A DNA stretch of 64,000 nucleotides, from the NCBI RefSeq assembly GCF_028747205.1, contig NZ_CP112880.1, positions 1,302,001 through 1,366,000 on the forward strand. The letters are read 5' to 3'. Position 1 is the stretch's first letter; every line of letters starts with the position of its first letter. The translations under genes were made by a program, and so were the position numbers. Positions 41,560 to 48,988 of this stretch are shown in pieces. This stretch comes from Streptomyces sp. CA-278952 (lineage in GTDB: Bacteria; Actinomycetota; Actinomycetes; Streptomycetales; Streptomycetaceae). The notes under the pieces are model-generated. The model was not told the origin of the DNA. It was given only the letters and a program-made list of their open reading frames with translations, and did no database searches.

Positions 41560-41573
41560 GATGTGCCCCCTTT

Positions 41574-42506
41574 TCAGAGGCCCGGCGTCTCAATCGGTCC
41601 TCCGCCCGTTCCGCGTACGGGGGTCGGCAGGGCGTCCCGGGCGACGGCGAGCACGGCGTGCAGGGCGGCGGAGGGGTTGTCGGCACGCCAGGCGAGGGCC
41701 GCCTGGCGACGGATGGGCGGTCCGGTGAGGGGCCGGTAGACCAGTCCGCTCTGCTGGATGTGGCGTACGGAGGTGACCGTGAGGGTGACGCCGACCCCGG
41801 CGGCGACGAGCGCCATGATCGTGTACGAGTCGGGGGCCTCCTGGACGACGCGCGGGGTGAACCCGGCACCCTCGCAGGCCTCGGTCATGGCGTCGCGCAC
41901 GGTGGAGCCGGAGTTGGCGGGGAAGGAGACGAACGGTTCGTCCGCCAGCTCGCCGAGCGGTACCGCCTCGTGCCGGGCGAGCGGGTGGTCGAACGGCAGG
42001 GCGCACAGCAGCTCCTCCTCGTCGATCACCCGGTGCTCCACTCCTGGCCGGGTCACCGGCAGCCGGACGAAGCCCAGGTCGAGGGAGCCGTCGGCGACCC
42101 GGGACAGGGCGACGTTGGCGTACGTCTGGCCGGTCATGACCAGTTCGAGGCCGGGGTGTGCGGCGCGCACGGCGCGGGTGAGGCGGGGCAGCGTCTCGTG
42201 GCTGGAGGCGCCGGCGAAGCCGACGGTCACCCGGCCGTACTCGCCCCGGCCCGCCGAGCGGGCGGCCCGGACGGCGGTGTCGAGGTCGTCGAGGACGGTC
42301 CGTACGGGGTCGAGGAAGGTCTCCCCCGCGCCGGTGAGCCGGACGGAGCGCGTGTTGCGGCGGAACAGCTGGACCCCCAGTTCCTTCTCCAGTTGCCGGA
42401 CCTGCTGGCTCAGGGGCGGCTGTGCCATCTGGAGGCGTTTGGCGGCCCGGCCGAAGTGCAGCTCCTCGGCCACGGCGAGGAAGGCCTTGAGGTGGCGCAG
42501 TTCCAC
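41574..42506 (-). CDS. LysR-family transcriptional regulator
   Basis: A 310-aa LTTR. The N-terminal winged HTH is MELRHLKAFLAVAEELHFG, AAKRLQMAQPPLSQQVRQLE and LGVQLFRRNTRSVRLTGAG. The C-terminal substrate-binding fold includes RVTVGFAGASSHETLPRL, FVSFPANSGSTVRDAM and GVGVTLTVTSV. It sits between the thiolase and the CoA-transferase operon, divergent from the latter, so it probably controls both in response to a pathway intermediate; LTTRs of aromatic catabolism such as CatR and PcaQ use this layout. GTG at 42506 follows GCGAGGGAG. Confidence 0.92.
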   Translation of the reverse strand: MELRHLKAFLAVAEELHFGRAAKRLQMAQPPLSQQVRQLEKELGVQLFRRNTRSVRLTGAGETFLDPVRTVLDDLDTAVRAARSAGRGEYGRVTVGFAGASSHETLPRLTRAVRAAHPGLELVMTGQTYANVALSRVADGSLDLGFVRLPVTRPGVEHRVIDEEELLCALPFDHPLARHEAVPLGELADEPFVSFPANSGSTVRDAMTEACEGAGFTPRVVQEAPDSYTIMALVAAGVGVTLTVTSVRHIQQSGLVYRPLTGPPIRRQAALAWRADNPSAALHAVLAVARDALPTPVRGTGGGPIETPGL

Positions 42507-42559
42507 GGAACACTCCCTCGCGTCATTGATATGCCCCCGGTCTTGATCCGACCTTAATT

Positions 42560-42570
42560 CGGTATTGGAC
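42560..42570 (+). promoter_or_regulatory. Shared promoter motif upstream of CoA-transferase operon
   Basis: CGGTATTGGAC within ATTCGGTATTGGACA, 58 bp before the GTG. It is flanked by CATTGAT (42524-42530) and ATCAATG (42585-42591), an inverted pair around the LysR/CoA-transferase divergence. It could be a LysR site or a core promoter element. Confidence 0.55.
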
Positions 42571-42627
42571 AGCCATCAATGGGTGCTGACACCGTGGGGT
42601 CCGCGTATGCGGACGATGAGGAGAACC

Positions 42628-43569
42628 GTGGACCGGACGGCCGGAAAGGTCATGTCGATGAGGGAGGCCGTCGCCGCCTTCGTCCGCGACGAAGACACCG
42701 TGAGTCTCGAAGGGTTCACGCACCTCGTCCCGACCGCCGCCGGTCACGAGATCATCCGGCAGGGCCGCCGGAATCTCACGGTCGTCCGGATGACGGCGGA
42801 CATCGTGGTGGACCAGATGCTGGCGGCCGGGTGCGTGTCGGGGCTGGTCTCCTCCTTCGTGGGGAACTCCTCCGCCGGTTCGCTCGGGGAGCTGCGGCGG
42901 CGGATCGAGCACGCCGACCCGGAGCCGCTGGCGTTCGAGGAGTACAGCCACTACGTGATGGTGTGCCGCTATCTCGCGGGGGCGCAGCGGCTGCCGTTCT
43001 ACCCGCTGCGCTCGTACGCCGGCAGCGACCTGCCGTCCGTCAACCCCGGCATCCGCAAGGTCGTCTCGCCCTACCCGGCCGCCGACGGGGGAACCGAGCG
43101 GATCTACGTCGTACCGCCCGTCAACCCGGACGTGACGATCGTCCACGCGCAGCGCGCCGACCGCCGGGGCAACACCCAGGTCTGGGGGCTGACCGGCGTC
43201 CAGGCCGAGGCGGTGTACGCGGCGGAGAAGGCGGTCGTGGTGGTGGAGGAGCTGGTGGCGGACGAGGTGGTCCGCTCGGACCCGAACCGCACGCTGATTC
43301 CGGCCCACGCGGTCGACGCGGTGGTGGTCTGCCCGCGCGGGGCGCACCCCTCGTTCGCGCAGGGCTACTACGACCGGGACAACGCCTTCTACCGCTCCTG
43401 GTCCGCGATCAGCAAGGACCCGGCTCGGCTGCGGAAGTGGCTGGCGGAGTGGGTGTACGGCACCGCCGACCACGCGGAGTACGTGGCGAAGCTGGGCGAG
43501 GAGTTCTGGGCGGGGCTGGCGGTCGGCGAGGCGCTGAGCGAGCCGGTGAACTACGGGAGGCGGCTGTGA
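42628..43569 (+). CDS. CoA-transferase subunit A (GctA/CatI-like)
   Basis: A 313-aa family I CoA-transferase alpha subunit: KVMSMREAVAAFVRDEDTVS, GFTHLVPTAAGHEII, DIVVDQMLAAGCVSGLVSSF, VTIVHAQRADRRGNTQVWG. The length and the FYPLRSYAGSD region fit the glutaconate CoA-transferase/CatI/IpdA branch rather than the shorter PcaI. In this neighbourhood the best guess is 3-oxoadipate:succinyl-CoA transferase. GTG at 42628 has GAGGAG 5 nt upstream; ATG at 42652 is an alternative. It overlaps subunit B by 4 bp. Confidence 0.85.
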   Translation: MDRTAGKVMSMREAVAAFVRDEDTVSLEGFTHLVPTAAGHEIIRQGRRNLTVVRMTADIVVDQMLAAGCVSGLVSSFVGNSSAGSLGELRRRIEHADPEPLAFEEYSHYVMVCRYLAGAQRLPFYPLRSYAGSDLPSVNPGIRKVVSPYPAADGGTERIYVVPPVNPDVTIVHAQRADRRGNTQVWGLTGVQAEAVYAAEKAVVVVEELVADEVVRSDPNRTLIPAHAVDAVVVCPRGAHPSFAQGYYDRDNAFYRSWSAISKDPARLRKWLAEWVYGTADHAEYVAKLGEEFWAGLAVGEALSEPVNYGRRL

Positions 43570-44351
43570 GCGAGCAGGACCCGGAAGCCTCGCGGCCCGT
43601 CACCTCCTCGGAGTTGCTGTCGGTCGTCGCCTCGCGTGAACTGGCCGGACGCCGCGCGGTGTTCGCCGGCATCGGGCTGCCTACGCTGGCGGCCGAGCTG
43701 GCGCGGCTGACCGTCGCGCCGGGCATCGAGGTGGTGTACGAGTCCGGGGTCTGCGGGGCGCACCCCTCCCGGCTGCCGGAGACCATCGCGGACGCCGTCC
43801 TGATCACCGGGGCCGAAGCGGTGGTGTCGATGCCCACCCTGTTCGGCTCGGTGCTCCAGGGCGGGCACATCGACGTGGGTTTCCTGGGGGCCGCGCAGAT
43901 CGACCGGTGGGGCAGCCTCAACACCTCGGCCATCGGGGACTGGGACCGCCCGTCGGTGCGGCTGCCGGGTTCCGGTGGCGCGGTCGAGGTGATGGCGAAC
44001 GCCCGGGAGGTGTTCGTGGTGATGCGCCGCCACACACCGCGTTCCTTCGCCGACACCCTCGACTTCTGCACCACGCCGGGCCCGGACCGGGCGCTGGCGG
44101 ACGGGATCCGCCCGCTGGGCGTCGGCGTCACCCGTGTCGTCACCGAACTGGGCGTCCTCGCCAGGGAGGGTGTCGGTGACGAACTGCGGCTGGTCGCCGT
44201 CCATCCCGGGGTCACCGTCGAACAGGTGCGGGCCGCGACCGGCTGGGAGCTGAAGGCGGCCGGCACGGTGGCGACGACGGCTCCGCCGACCGCCGCCGAG
44301 CTGCGGCTCCTGCGGGACGATGTCGACCCCGACCGCGTCTACCTCCGCTGA
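43566..44351 (+). CDS. CoA-transferase subunit B (GctB/CatJ-like)
   Basis: A 261-aa beta subunit. The likely catalytic Glu59 is in VVYESGVCG; other family segments are GRRAVFAGIGLPTLAAELA, FGSVLQGGHIDVGFLGAAQID, GNTSAIGD-like LNTSAIGDWD and GSGGAVEVMANARE. It forms the active enzyme with subunit A, to which it is translationally coupled (GTGA overlap). Family I transferases form a glutamyl-CoA thioester on this subunit. Confidence 0.87.
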   Translation: MSEQDPEASRPVTSSELLSVVASRELAGRRAVFAGIGLPTLAAELARLTVAPGIEVVYESGVCGAHPSRLPETIADAVLITGAEAVVSMPTLFGSVLQGGHIDVGFLGAAQIDRWGSLNTSAIGDWDRPSVRLPGSGGAVEVMANAREVFVVMRRHTPRSFADTLDFCTTPGPDRALADGIRPLGVGVTRVVTELGVLAREGVGDELRLVAVHPGVTVEQVRAATGWELKAAGTVATTAPPTAAELRLLRDDVDPDRVYLR

Positions 44352-44377
44352 GGACCGCGCCCGCCCCCGTGGAAGCA

Positions 44378-44468
44378 CCGCTTCCGTCCCGTCGGCGAGC
44401 CGCCTCCGTCCCCGGCGAAGAACTCGTCTCCGTCCCCGTCGAGAACCGTCTCTGTCTCCGTTGAAAGG
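44378..44468 (+). repeat. Degenerate 23-bp tandem repeat, four units
   Basis: Units at 44378-44399, 44400-44422, 44423-44445 and 44446-44468 share a CCGYCTCCGTCCCCG-like core. The last unit runs into the GAAAGG ribosome site of the next gene. The units are not a multiple of three and no frame is supported, so it is non-coding. Confidence 0.6.
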
Positions 44469-44480
44469 GCTCCCACCGCC

Positions 44481-46031
44481 ATGCGTATCAGGATCGTCGG
44501 AGCCGGGGCCATGGGCCGCGGCATCGCCCAGTGGGCGGCGAGCGCCGGTCACACCGTCGAGCTCGGGGACGTACGGCCCGAGGCGGTGACGGAAGCCCTG
44601 GACTTCGTCGCCTCGATGCTGGACCGGGCCGTCGCCAAGGGTCGGATGCCGGCCGCCGGGCGGGACGCGGCCGTGGCCCGGCTGGTGCCGCTCGCCGAGC
44701 CGTGGGCGGCGGGCCCCGAGGTGGAGCTGGTGATCGAGGCGGTACGGGAGGACCTGGCGACCAAGGCCGAGGTGTTCGGGAAGCTGGAGCAGACGCTGCC
44801 CTCCTCCGCCGTCTTCGCGACCAACACCTCCTCCCTGTCGGTGACCCGGATCGCCGCGACGCTCCGGGACCCCTCGCGCCTGGCCGGGCTGCACTTCTTC
44901 AACCCGGTGCCGCTGATGCGGATCGTCGAGGTGGTGCCGGGCGCGGCCACCCGCCCGGAGATCCCGGCCCTGCTGACCGAGTTGGTGGAGGGCTGCGGGC
45001 ACCGGGCGGTGACCGTCGCCGACACCCCCGGCTTCCTGGTCAACCACGCCGGTCGGGGGCTGGTGACCGAGGCGCTCGCGCTGCTGGAGGAGTCGGTGGC
45101 GGACCCGGCGGAGATCGACCGGATCGCCCGGGACGTGCTGGGACTGCGGATGGGCCCCTTCGAGCTGATGGACCTGACCGGTCTCGACGTGACGGCCGCG
45201 GTGATCGACTCGATCTGGGAGGGCTTCCGGTACGAGGACCGGCTGCGCCCGTCGTTCCTGACCCCGAACCGGGTGGTGGCGGGGCTGCACGGCCGTAAGA
45301 CGGGCCGGGGCTGGTACGCGTACGGCGACGGGGCGTCCGGCCCCGGGCCGGAGAGCGCGGTCACCGGGGACGCAGAGCGCCCGGTGTTCCTGGTCCCGGG
45401 CGGGCGGCCGGAGACCGTCGCGTACGAGGAGGCCCTGGCCGGGTCCCTGGAGGCGGCGGGGGTCCGGGTCGAGCGGGGCGCGGGGCCGTCCGCGCGGGCC
45501 GTGGTGCTGGTGCCCGTCTGGGGGACGCCGGTGTCGGCGGCGGTCGCGGAGGGTGCGTGGCCCCGGGAACGTACATTCGGCGTGGAGGTGCTGCCCCCGG
45601 CGGGGCGGCGGCGGGTCCTCGCGGTGACGGCGGCCGGCGATCCGGTGGCCGCCCGGGACGCGCGGGCGGTGCTGGCGTTGGCCGCCGAGGGCGACCATCC
45701 GTACGCGGTGTCGGTGGTGCGGGACACCGCGGGCACGGTCGCGCAGCGGCTGCTGTCCTCCGTCGTCGCGGTCGGCTGCTCGATCGCGGAGCGCTCGCTC
45801 GCCGCGCCCGCCGACATCGATCTGGCGGTGACCACGGGGCTCGGCTATCCGTACGGGCCGCTGGCCTGGGGCGAGCGGGTCGGGGCGGTGAGGCTGCTGG
45901 AGCTCCAGCGGTCGCTGTACGCGACGACGGGCGACCCGCGCCACCGGCCGACGCGGTGGATCACGGAGCGGGCCGCTCTGGGCCTGGCCGTGACCGACCC
46001 CGGGACCTCGCCGGCCGACTGCCTGGGGTGA
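44481..46031 (+). CDS. 3-hydroxyacyl-CoA dehydrogenase (PaaH-like)
   Basis: A 516-aa NAD-dependent dehydrogenase. The N-terminal Rossmann fold starts IRIVGAGAMGRGIAQWAA; the 3HCDH_N core has LVIEAVREDLATKAEVF, FATNTSSLSVTRIA and GLHFFNPVPLMRIVEVV (catalytic His); the C-terminal helical domain has DTPGFLVNHAGRGLV and MGPFELMDLTGLDV. A second C-terminal 3HCDH module is present (VVAVGCSIAERSLAAPADID, TTGLGYPYGPLAWGE). Two modules and this length match PaaH-type 3-hydroxyadipyl-CoA dehydrogenase. It would make beta-ketoadipyl-CoA for the nearby thiolase. ATG at 44481. Confidence 0.88.
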   Translation: MRIRIVGAGAMGRGIAQWAASAGHTVELGDVRPEAVTEALDFVASMLDRAVAKGRMPAAGRDAAVARLVPLAEPWAAGPEVELVIEAVREDLATKAEVFGKLEQTLPSSAVFATNTSSLSVTRIAATLRDPSRLAGLHFFNPVPLMRIVEVVPGAATRPEIPALLTELVEGCGHRAVTVADTPGFLVNHAGRGLVTEALALLEESVADPAEIDRIARDVLGLRMGPFELMDLTGLDVTAAVIDSIWEGFRYEDRLRPSFLTPNRVVAGLHGRKTGRGWYAYGDGASGPGPESAVTGDAERPVFLVPGGRPETVAYEEALAGSLEAAGVRVERGAGPSARAVVLVPVWGTPVSAAVAEGAWPRERTFGVEVLPPAGRRRVLAVTAAGDPVAARDARAVLALAAEGDHPYAVSVVRDTAGTVAQRLLSSVVAVGCSIAERSLAAPADIDLAVTTGLGYPYGPLAWGERVGAVRLLELQRSLYATTGDPRHRPTRWITERAALGLAVTDPGTSPADCLG

Positions 46032-46095
46032 GGGCCCGGCTCGGGCGACCGATTCGTACAAGACCGTCGGGGCGCCGCGTGCGTACGGTCGGGGC

Positions 46096-46494
46096 ATGAC
46101 TCCACGACTTGACGCGATCAGCATCATCACGGCGGACCTGGCGGCCTCGCTCGCCTTCTACCGCAGGCTCGGCCTCGACATCCCCGAAGGGGCGGAGTCC
46201 GCACCGCATGTCGAAGTGACCCTGCCGGGCGGGCAGCGGCTGCTGTGGGACACGGAGGAGGTCATCGCCTCGTTCGATCCGGACTGGAAGCGCCCGGCGG
46301 GCGGTGAGCGGGTCGCCCTGGCCTTCGTCTGCGACAGCCCGCGCGAGGTGGACTCGGTGTATGAGGAGCTGGTCGACGCCGGGTACACCGGGCACCTGAA
46401 GCCCTGGGACGCGGTGTGGGGGCAGCGCTACGCGGTCGTCCTGGACCCGGACGGCTGCGGGGTGTCGCTGTTCGCGGCGGCCGACGCCTCGTAA
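46096..46494 (+). CDS. VOC/glyoxalase-fold protein
   Basis: A 132-aa vicinal-oxygen-chelate protein with two beta-alpha-beta-beta-beta units: DAISIITADLAASLAFYRRLG and the DPDGCGVSLF terminal strand. A metal-ligand His in the first strand is absent (DAISI); HVEVTL and the C-terminal region give few ligands. It may therefore be a binding or resistance-type protein rather than a metal enzyme. The last 67 bp overlap the convergent AraC gene. Confidence 0.8.
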   Translation: MTPRLDAISIITADLAASLAFYRRLGLDIPEGAESAPHVEVTLPGGQRLLWDTEEVIASFDPDWKRPAGGERVALAFVCDSPREVDSVYEELVDAGYTGHLKPWDAVWGQRYAVVLDPDGCGVSLFAAADAS

Positions 46495-47240
46495 CGCCCG
46501 AAGTAGGCCCCGAGCGTCGTCCCGGCGAGCGCGCGCATCTCGCGGGCCAGGTGCGCCTGGTCGACGCAGCCCGCCGCGGGGGCCGCCTCGGCGTACGGCA
46601 GACCCTCGCGGACGAGGGACAGGGCGCGCTGGAGGCGGAGGATCCGGGCCAGAGTCTTGGGGCCGTAGCCGAAGGCGGCCAGGGAGCGTCGGTGCAGTTG
46701 GCGGGCGCCCAGACCGACCTCGGCGGCCGTCGCCGCGACGGAGCCGCCGCGCCCCAGCCGGTCGGCGACCGCCGCCGTGAGCGGGTCCGGGGGGCCGGTC
46801 TCGGCGGCCAGGCCCAGGGCGTAGTCCTCCAGGGCGGCCGCGGGGTCGGCGGCCCGGTCGATCCGGTCGACGAGCCCGCGGACGGCGGCCCGGGGCCAGA
46901 GGTCGGCGAGCTCGACCCGGTGGTCGCGCAGTTCGTCGGCCGGTACGCCGAGGAGCACGGGGGCGGTTCCGGGCGGGAAGCGGATCGCGGCGCAGGAGGC
47001 GCGGTTGCGGGGGTCGACGCGGAAGGCGTGGGTGTCGGGTCCGGCGACGACCAGGCGGCCGGCGGACCAGATCAGGTCCATGCAGCCGTCGGGAAGGACC
47101 GACCGGGCGGGACCCGGCGGTCCGGGCGGGACCTCCAGGGTCCAGACGACGGCCCCGGCCAGCCGGGACGGCCGTTCCTGGTAGCGCTGCCGTTCCTGAG
47201 AGCGCCGGTGTTGCTGGTCGCGCTGGTGTTCCCGGGGCAT
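46428..47240 (-). CDS. AraC-family transcriptional regulator
   Basis: A 270-aa regulator. The N-terminal sensor region resembles the DUF6597/AraC_N type (RSVLPDGCMDLIWSAGRLVVAG, ASCAAIRFPPGTAPVLLGVP). The C-terminal double HTH is SVAATAAEVGLGARQLHRRSL, FGYGPKTLARILRLQRAL and YAEAAPAAGCVDQAHLAREM. It overlaps the 3' end of the VOC gene in convergent orientation, which may tie their expression. It starts 9 bp after the BrkB gene on the same strand, so the two are probably one operon. ATG at 47240. Confidence 0.88.
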   Translation of the reverse strand: MPREHQRDQQHRRSQERQRYQERPSRLAGAVVWTLEVPPGPPGPARSVLPDGCMDLIWSAGRLVVAGPDTHAFRVDPRNRASCAAIRFPPGTAPVLLGVPADELRDHRVELADLWPRAAVRGLVDRIDRAADPAAALEDYALGLAAETGPPDPLTAAVADRLGRGGSVAATAAEVGLGARQLHRRSLAAFGYGPKTLARILRLQRALSLVREGLPYAEAAPAAGCVDQAHLAREMRALAGTTLGAYFGRYEASAAANSDTPQPSGSRTTA

Positions 47241-47249
47241 GCTTCCACG

Positions 47250-48458
47250 CTAGCGCGCGGGCGGTTCCTCGACGTCCGTGGACTCCCTGGACTCCTTCGT
47301 GTCCCTGGGCTCCTTCGTGTCCCTGGGGTCCTTCTCCCAGGTCGCGTGCAGCCGGGACTTCACGTCGTCGGGCGGCAGGAAGCGGGACCAGCGCTCGGGG
47401 AACTCGGAGGGCATGTACGCGGGGCCGTCGTCCTCGTCATCGTCGTCGTCCGTTGCGGCGTAGGCGGCCGAGCGGGTACGGGCGACGAACTCGGCGGCCT
47501 GCGCGGCCCGGACGCGTTCGGTGGCCTCGCGGGCGGCGGCCGTGGCGAGCGAGGGCCACACCCGGTCGATGGCCGCGTTGACCGCGGCGCCGACCAGGAC
47601 CGCGAAGGCGGAGATGCCGATCCACAGCAGGACGGCGATCGGCGCCGCCAGGGAGCCGTAAATGGTGGGGCCTTCGACCGTGTTGGTCAGGTAGATCCGG
47701 AGCAGGAAGCTGCCGAGAACCCACATGCCGAGCGCCATCAGGGCCCCGGGGACGTCCTCGATCCAGGGCGAACGCACCGGCACGGACACGTGGTAGAGCG
47801 TCGTGAGGAACGCGACGCCCAGCAGTATCACGAGCGGCCAGTACAGGACGGCTATGACCTCGGTGCCCCACGGCACCAGCTCGACCACCCGGTCCGGGCC
47901 GACGACCAGCAGCGGCAGCACCACCGCACCGATCAGCAGGGCGACGACGTACAGCAGGAAGGCGAGCAGCCGGGTCTTGACGATGCCGCGGTGGCCGTCG
48001 AGTCCGTACATGACGGTGATGGTGTCGATGAAGACGTTCACCGCGCGGGAGCCGGACCACAGGGCGATGGCGAAGCCGATGGAGATGATGTCGGGGCGGG
48101 CCCCGGTCGTGACGTCGGCGAGCAGCGGTTTGGCGAAGTCGTTGACCCCGCGCTCGGACAGCACCGTCTGGGCGGCGGAGAGGATGTTGCGCTCGATGGA
48201 GGCGACGGTGGTGGTCGTCGTCCACTCGTCGACGTAACCGAGCAGCCCGATCATGCCGAGCAGCAGCGGGGGCAGCGAGAGCAGGGTGAAGAACGCCGCC
48301 TCGGCCGCGAGTCCCAGAATGCGGTACTCGATGCACGAGTTGACGGTGTCCTTGAGCAAGTGCCACGCCATCCGTCGTTTGGAGACGTTGCGGTAGAGCA
48401 CTCGCGCCCGGTGGAGCCGGCCCGGTGGCCGCTCGGGTGTTTCTTTTGCTGCCTGCAC
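47250..48458 (-). CDS. YihY/virulence factor BrkB-family membrane protein
   Basis: A 402-aa protein with six membrane segments typical of YihY/BrkB (ILGLAAEAAFFTLLSLPPLL, DIISIGFAIALWSGSRAVNV, LLAFLLYVVALLIGAVVLPL, VIAVLYWPLVILLGVAFLTT, VPGALMALGMWVLGSFLLRI, SLAAPIAVLLWIGISAFAVL). The acidic tail has a DDDDDEDD run and DTKEP/DTKES repeats. It is an inner-membrane protein of uncertain function. GTG at 48458 (VQAAKETPERP) follows TAAGGA. Confidence 0.87.
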   Translation of the reverse strand: MQAAKETPERPPGRLHRARVLYRNVSKRRMAWHLLKDTVNSCIEYRILGLAAEAAFFTLLSLPPLLLGMIGLLGYVDEWTTTTTVASIERNILSAAQTVLSERGVNDFAKPLLADVTTGARPDIISIGFAIALWSGSRAVNVFIDTITVMYGLDGHRGIVKTRLLAFLLYVVALLIGAVVLPLLVVGPDRVVELVPWGTEVIAVLYWPLVILLGVAFLTTLYHVSVPVRSPWIEDVPGALMALGMWVLGSFLLRIYLTNTVEGPTIYGSLAAPIAVLLWIGISAFAVLVGAAVNAAIDRVWPSLATAAAREATERVRAAQAAEFVARTRSAAYAATDDDDDEDDGPAYMPSEFPERWSRFLPPDDVKSRLHATWEKDPRDTKEPRDTKESRESTDVEEPPAR

Positions 48459-48475
48459 GTCCTTACCGTATCGGC

Positions 48476-48735
48476 ATGGCAGCCACCACCCGCACCGTGA
48501 CCGATCAGGCTCCACCGCTGGTGGGCCAGGACGTCTTGGCCGCCGGCCGGGTCCTGTCCGAGGCCGTTGGACGGCATGTCGCGCCCGGGGTCCTACCGGT
48601 GGCGCCGGCGGCGCTCGGCGAGTTCGGCCGGGCCGCGGGCTCGGGGCGCATAGCTGCTCACCGGTCACCGGGGGTTCTGTTCGGCGCCGATGTCGGACGG
48701 CTTCCTGCGGCTCGCGGTGCCCGCCGCGAAGTACG
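48476..48735 (+). pseudogene. Relic of AidB-like acyl-CoA dehydrogenase
   Basis: ATG at 48476 opens a stretch MAATTRTVTDQAPPLVGQDV (then LAAGRVLSEAVGRH, FGRAAGSGRI) that matches the N-terminus of Streptomyces AidB-like acyl-CoA dehydrogenases as I recall them. About 40 bp later, in a different frame, DGFLRLAVPAAKY resembles an internal helix that lies several hundred residues downstream in intact enzymes. The rest is missing. This looks like a large internal deletion plus frameshift. No other gene is apparent up to the GAF regulator at 48989. Confidence 0.55.
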
Positions 48736-48988
48736 TTCGGCAGGCTCGTGCGGGCGGGGAAGCGACGGAGGGTGGTGCTGCGCCGACACGGCACCACCCT
48801 CCATGCTTCTGCGACACCGGGCGGCCGGGACAGGCCCGGCGCACAGTGTTCCCGCCACTCTTGTACGGAGCCGCGGGACCTGGCCAGAGTTGCAAAGGGT
48901 TGCAACCATTGTGTGGACTGATCGGCGGTCCGGCCAGGTGACCGGCAGGATGGGCCGGGCGGGGCAGCGTTCGGGGGGAACGGGGACC

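Noticed and set aside
43551..46130. 859-aa minus-strand frame
   Set aside because: Shadow of the CoA-transferase B and dehydrogenase genes; composition is Arg/His/Gly-biased and motif-free.
48690..48941. 84-codon frame after the AidB-like fragment
   Set aside because: Only its first 15 codons resemble a known protein segment, and there is no ribosome site. Treated as part of the pseudogene relic.
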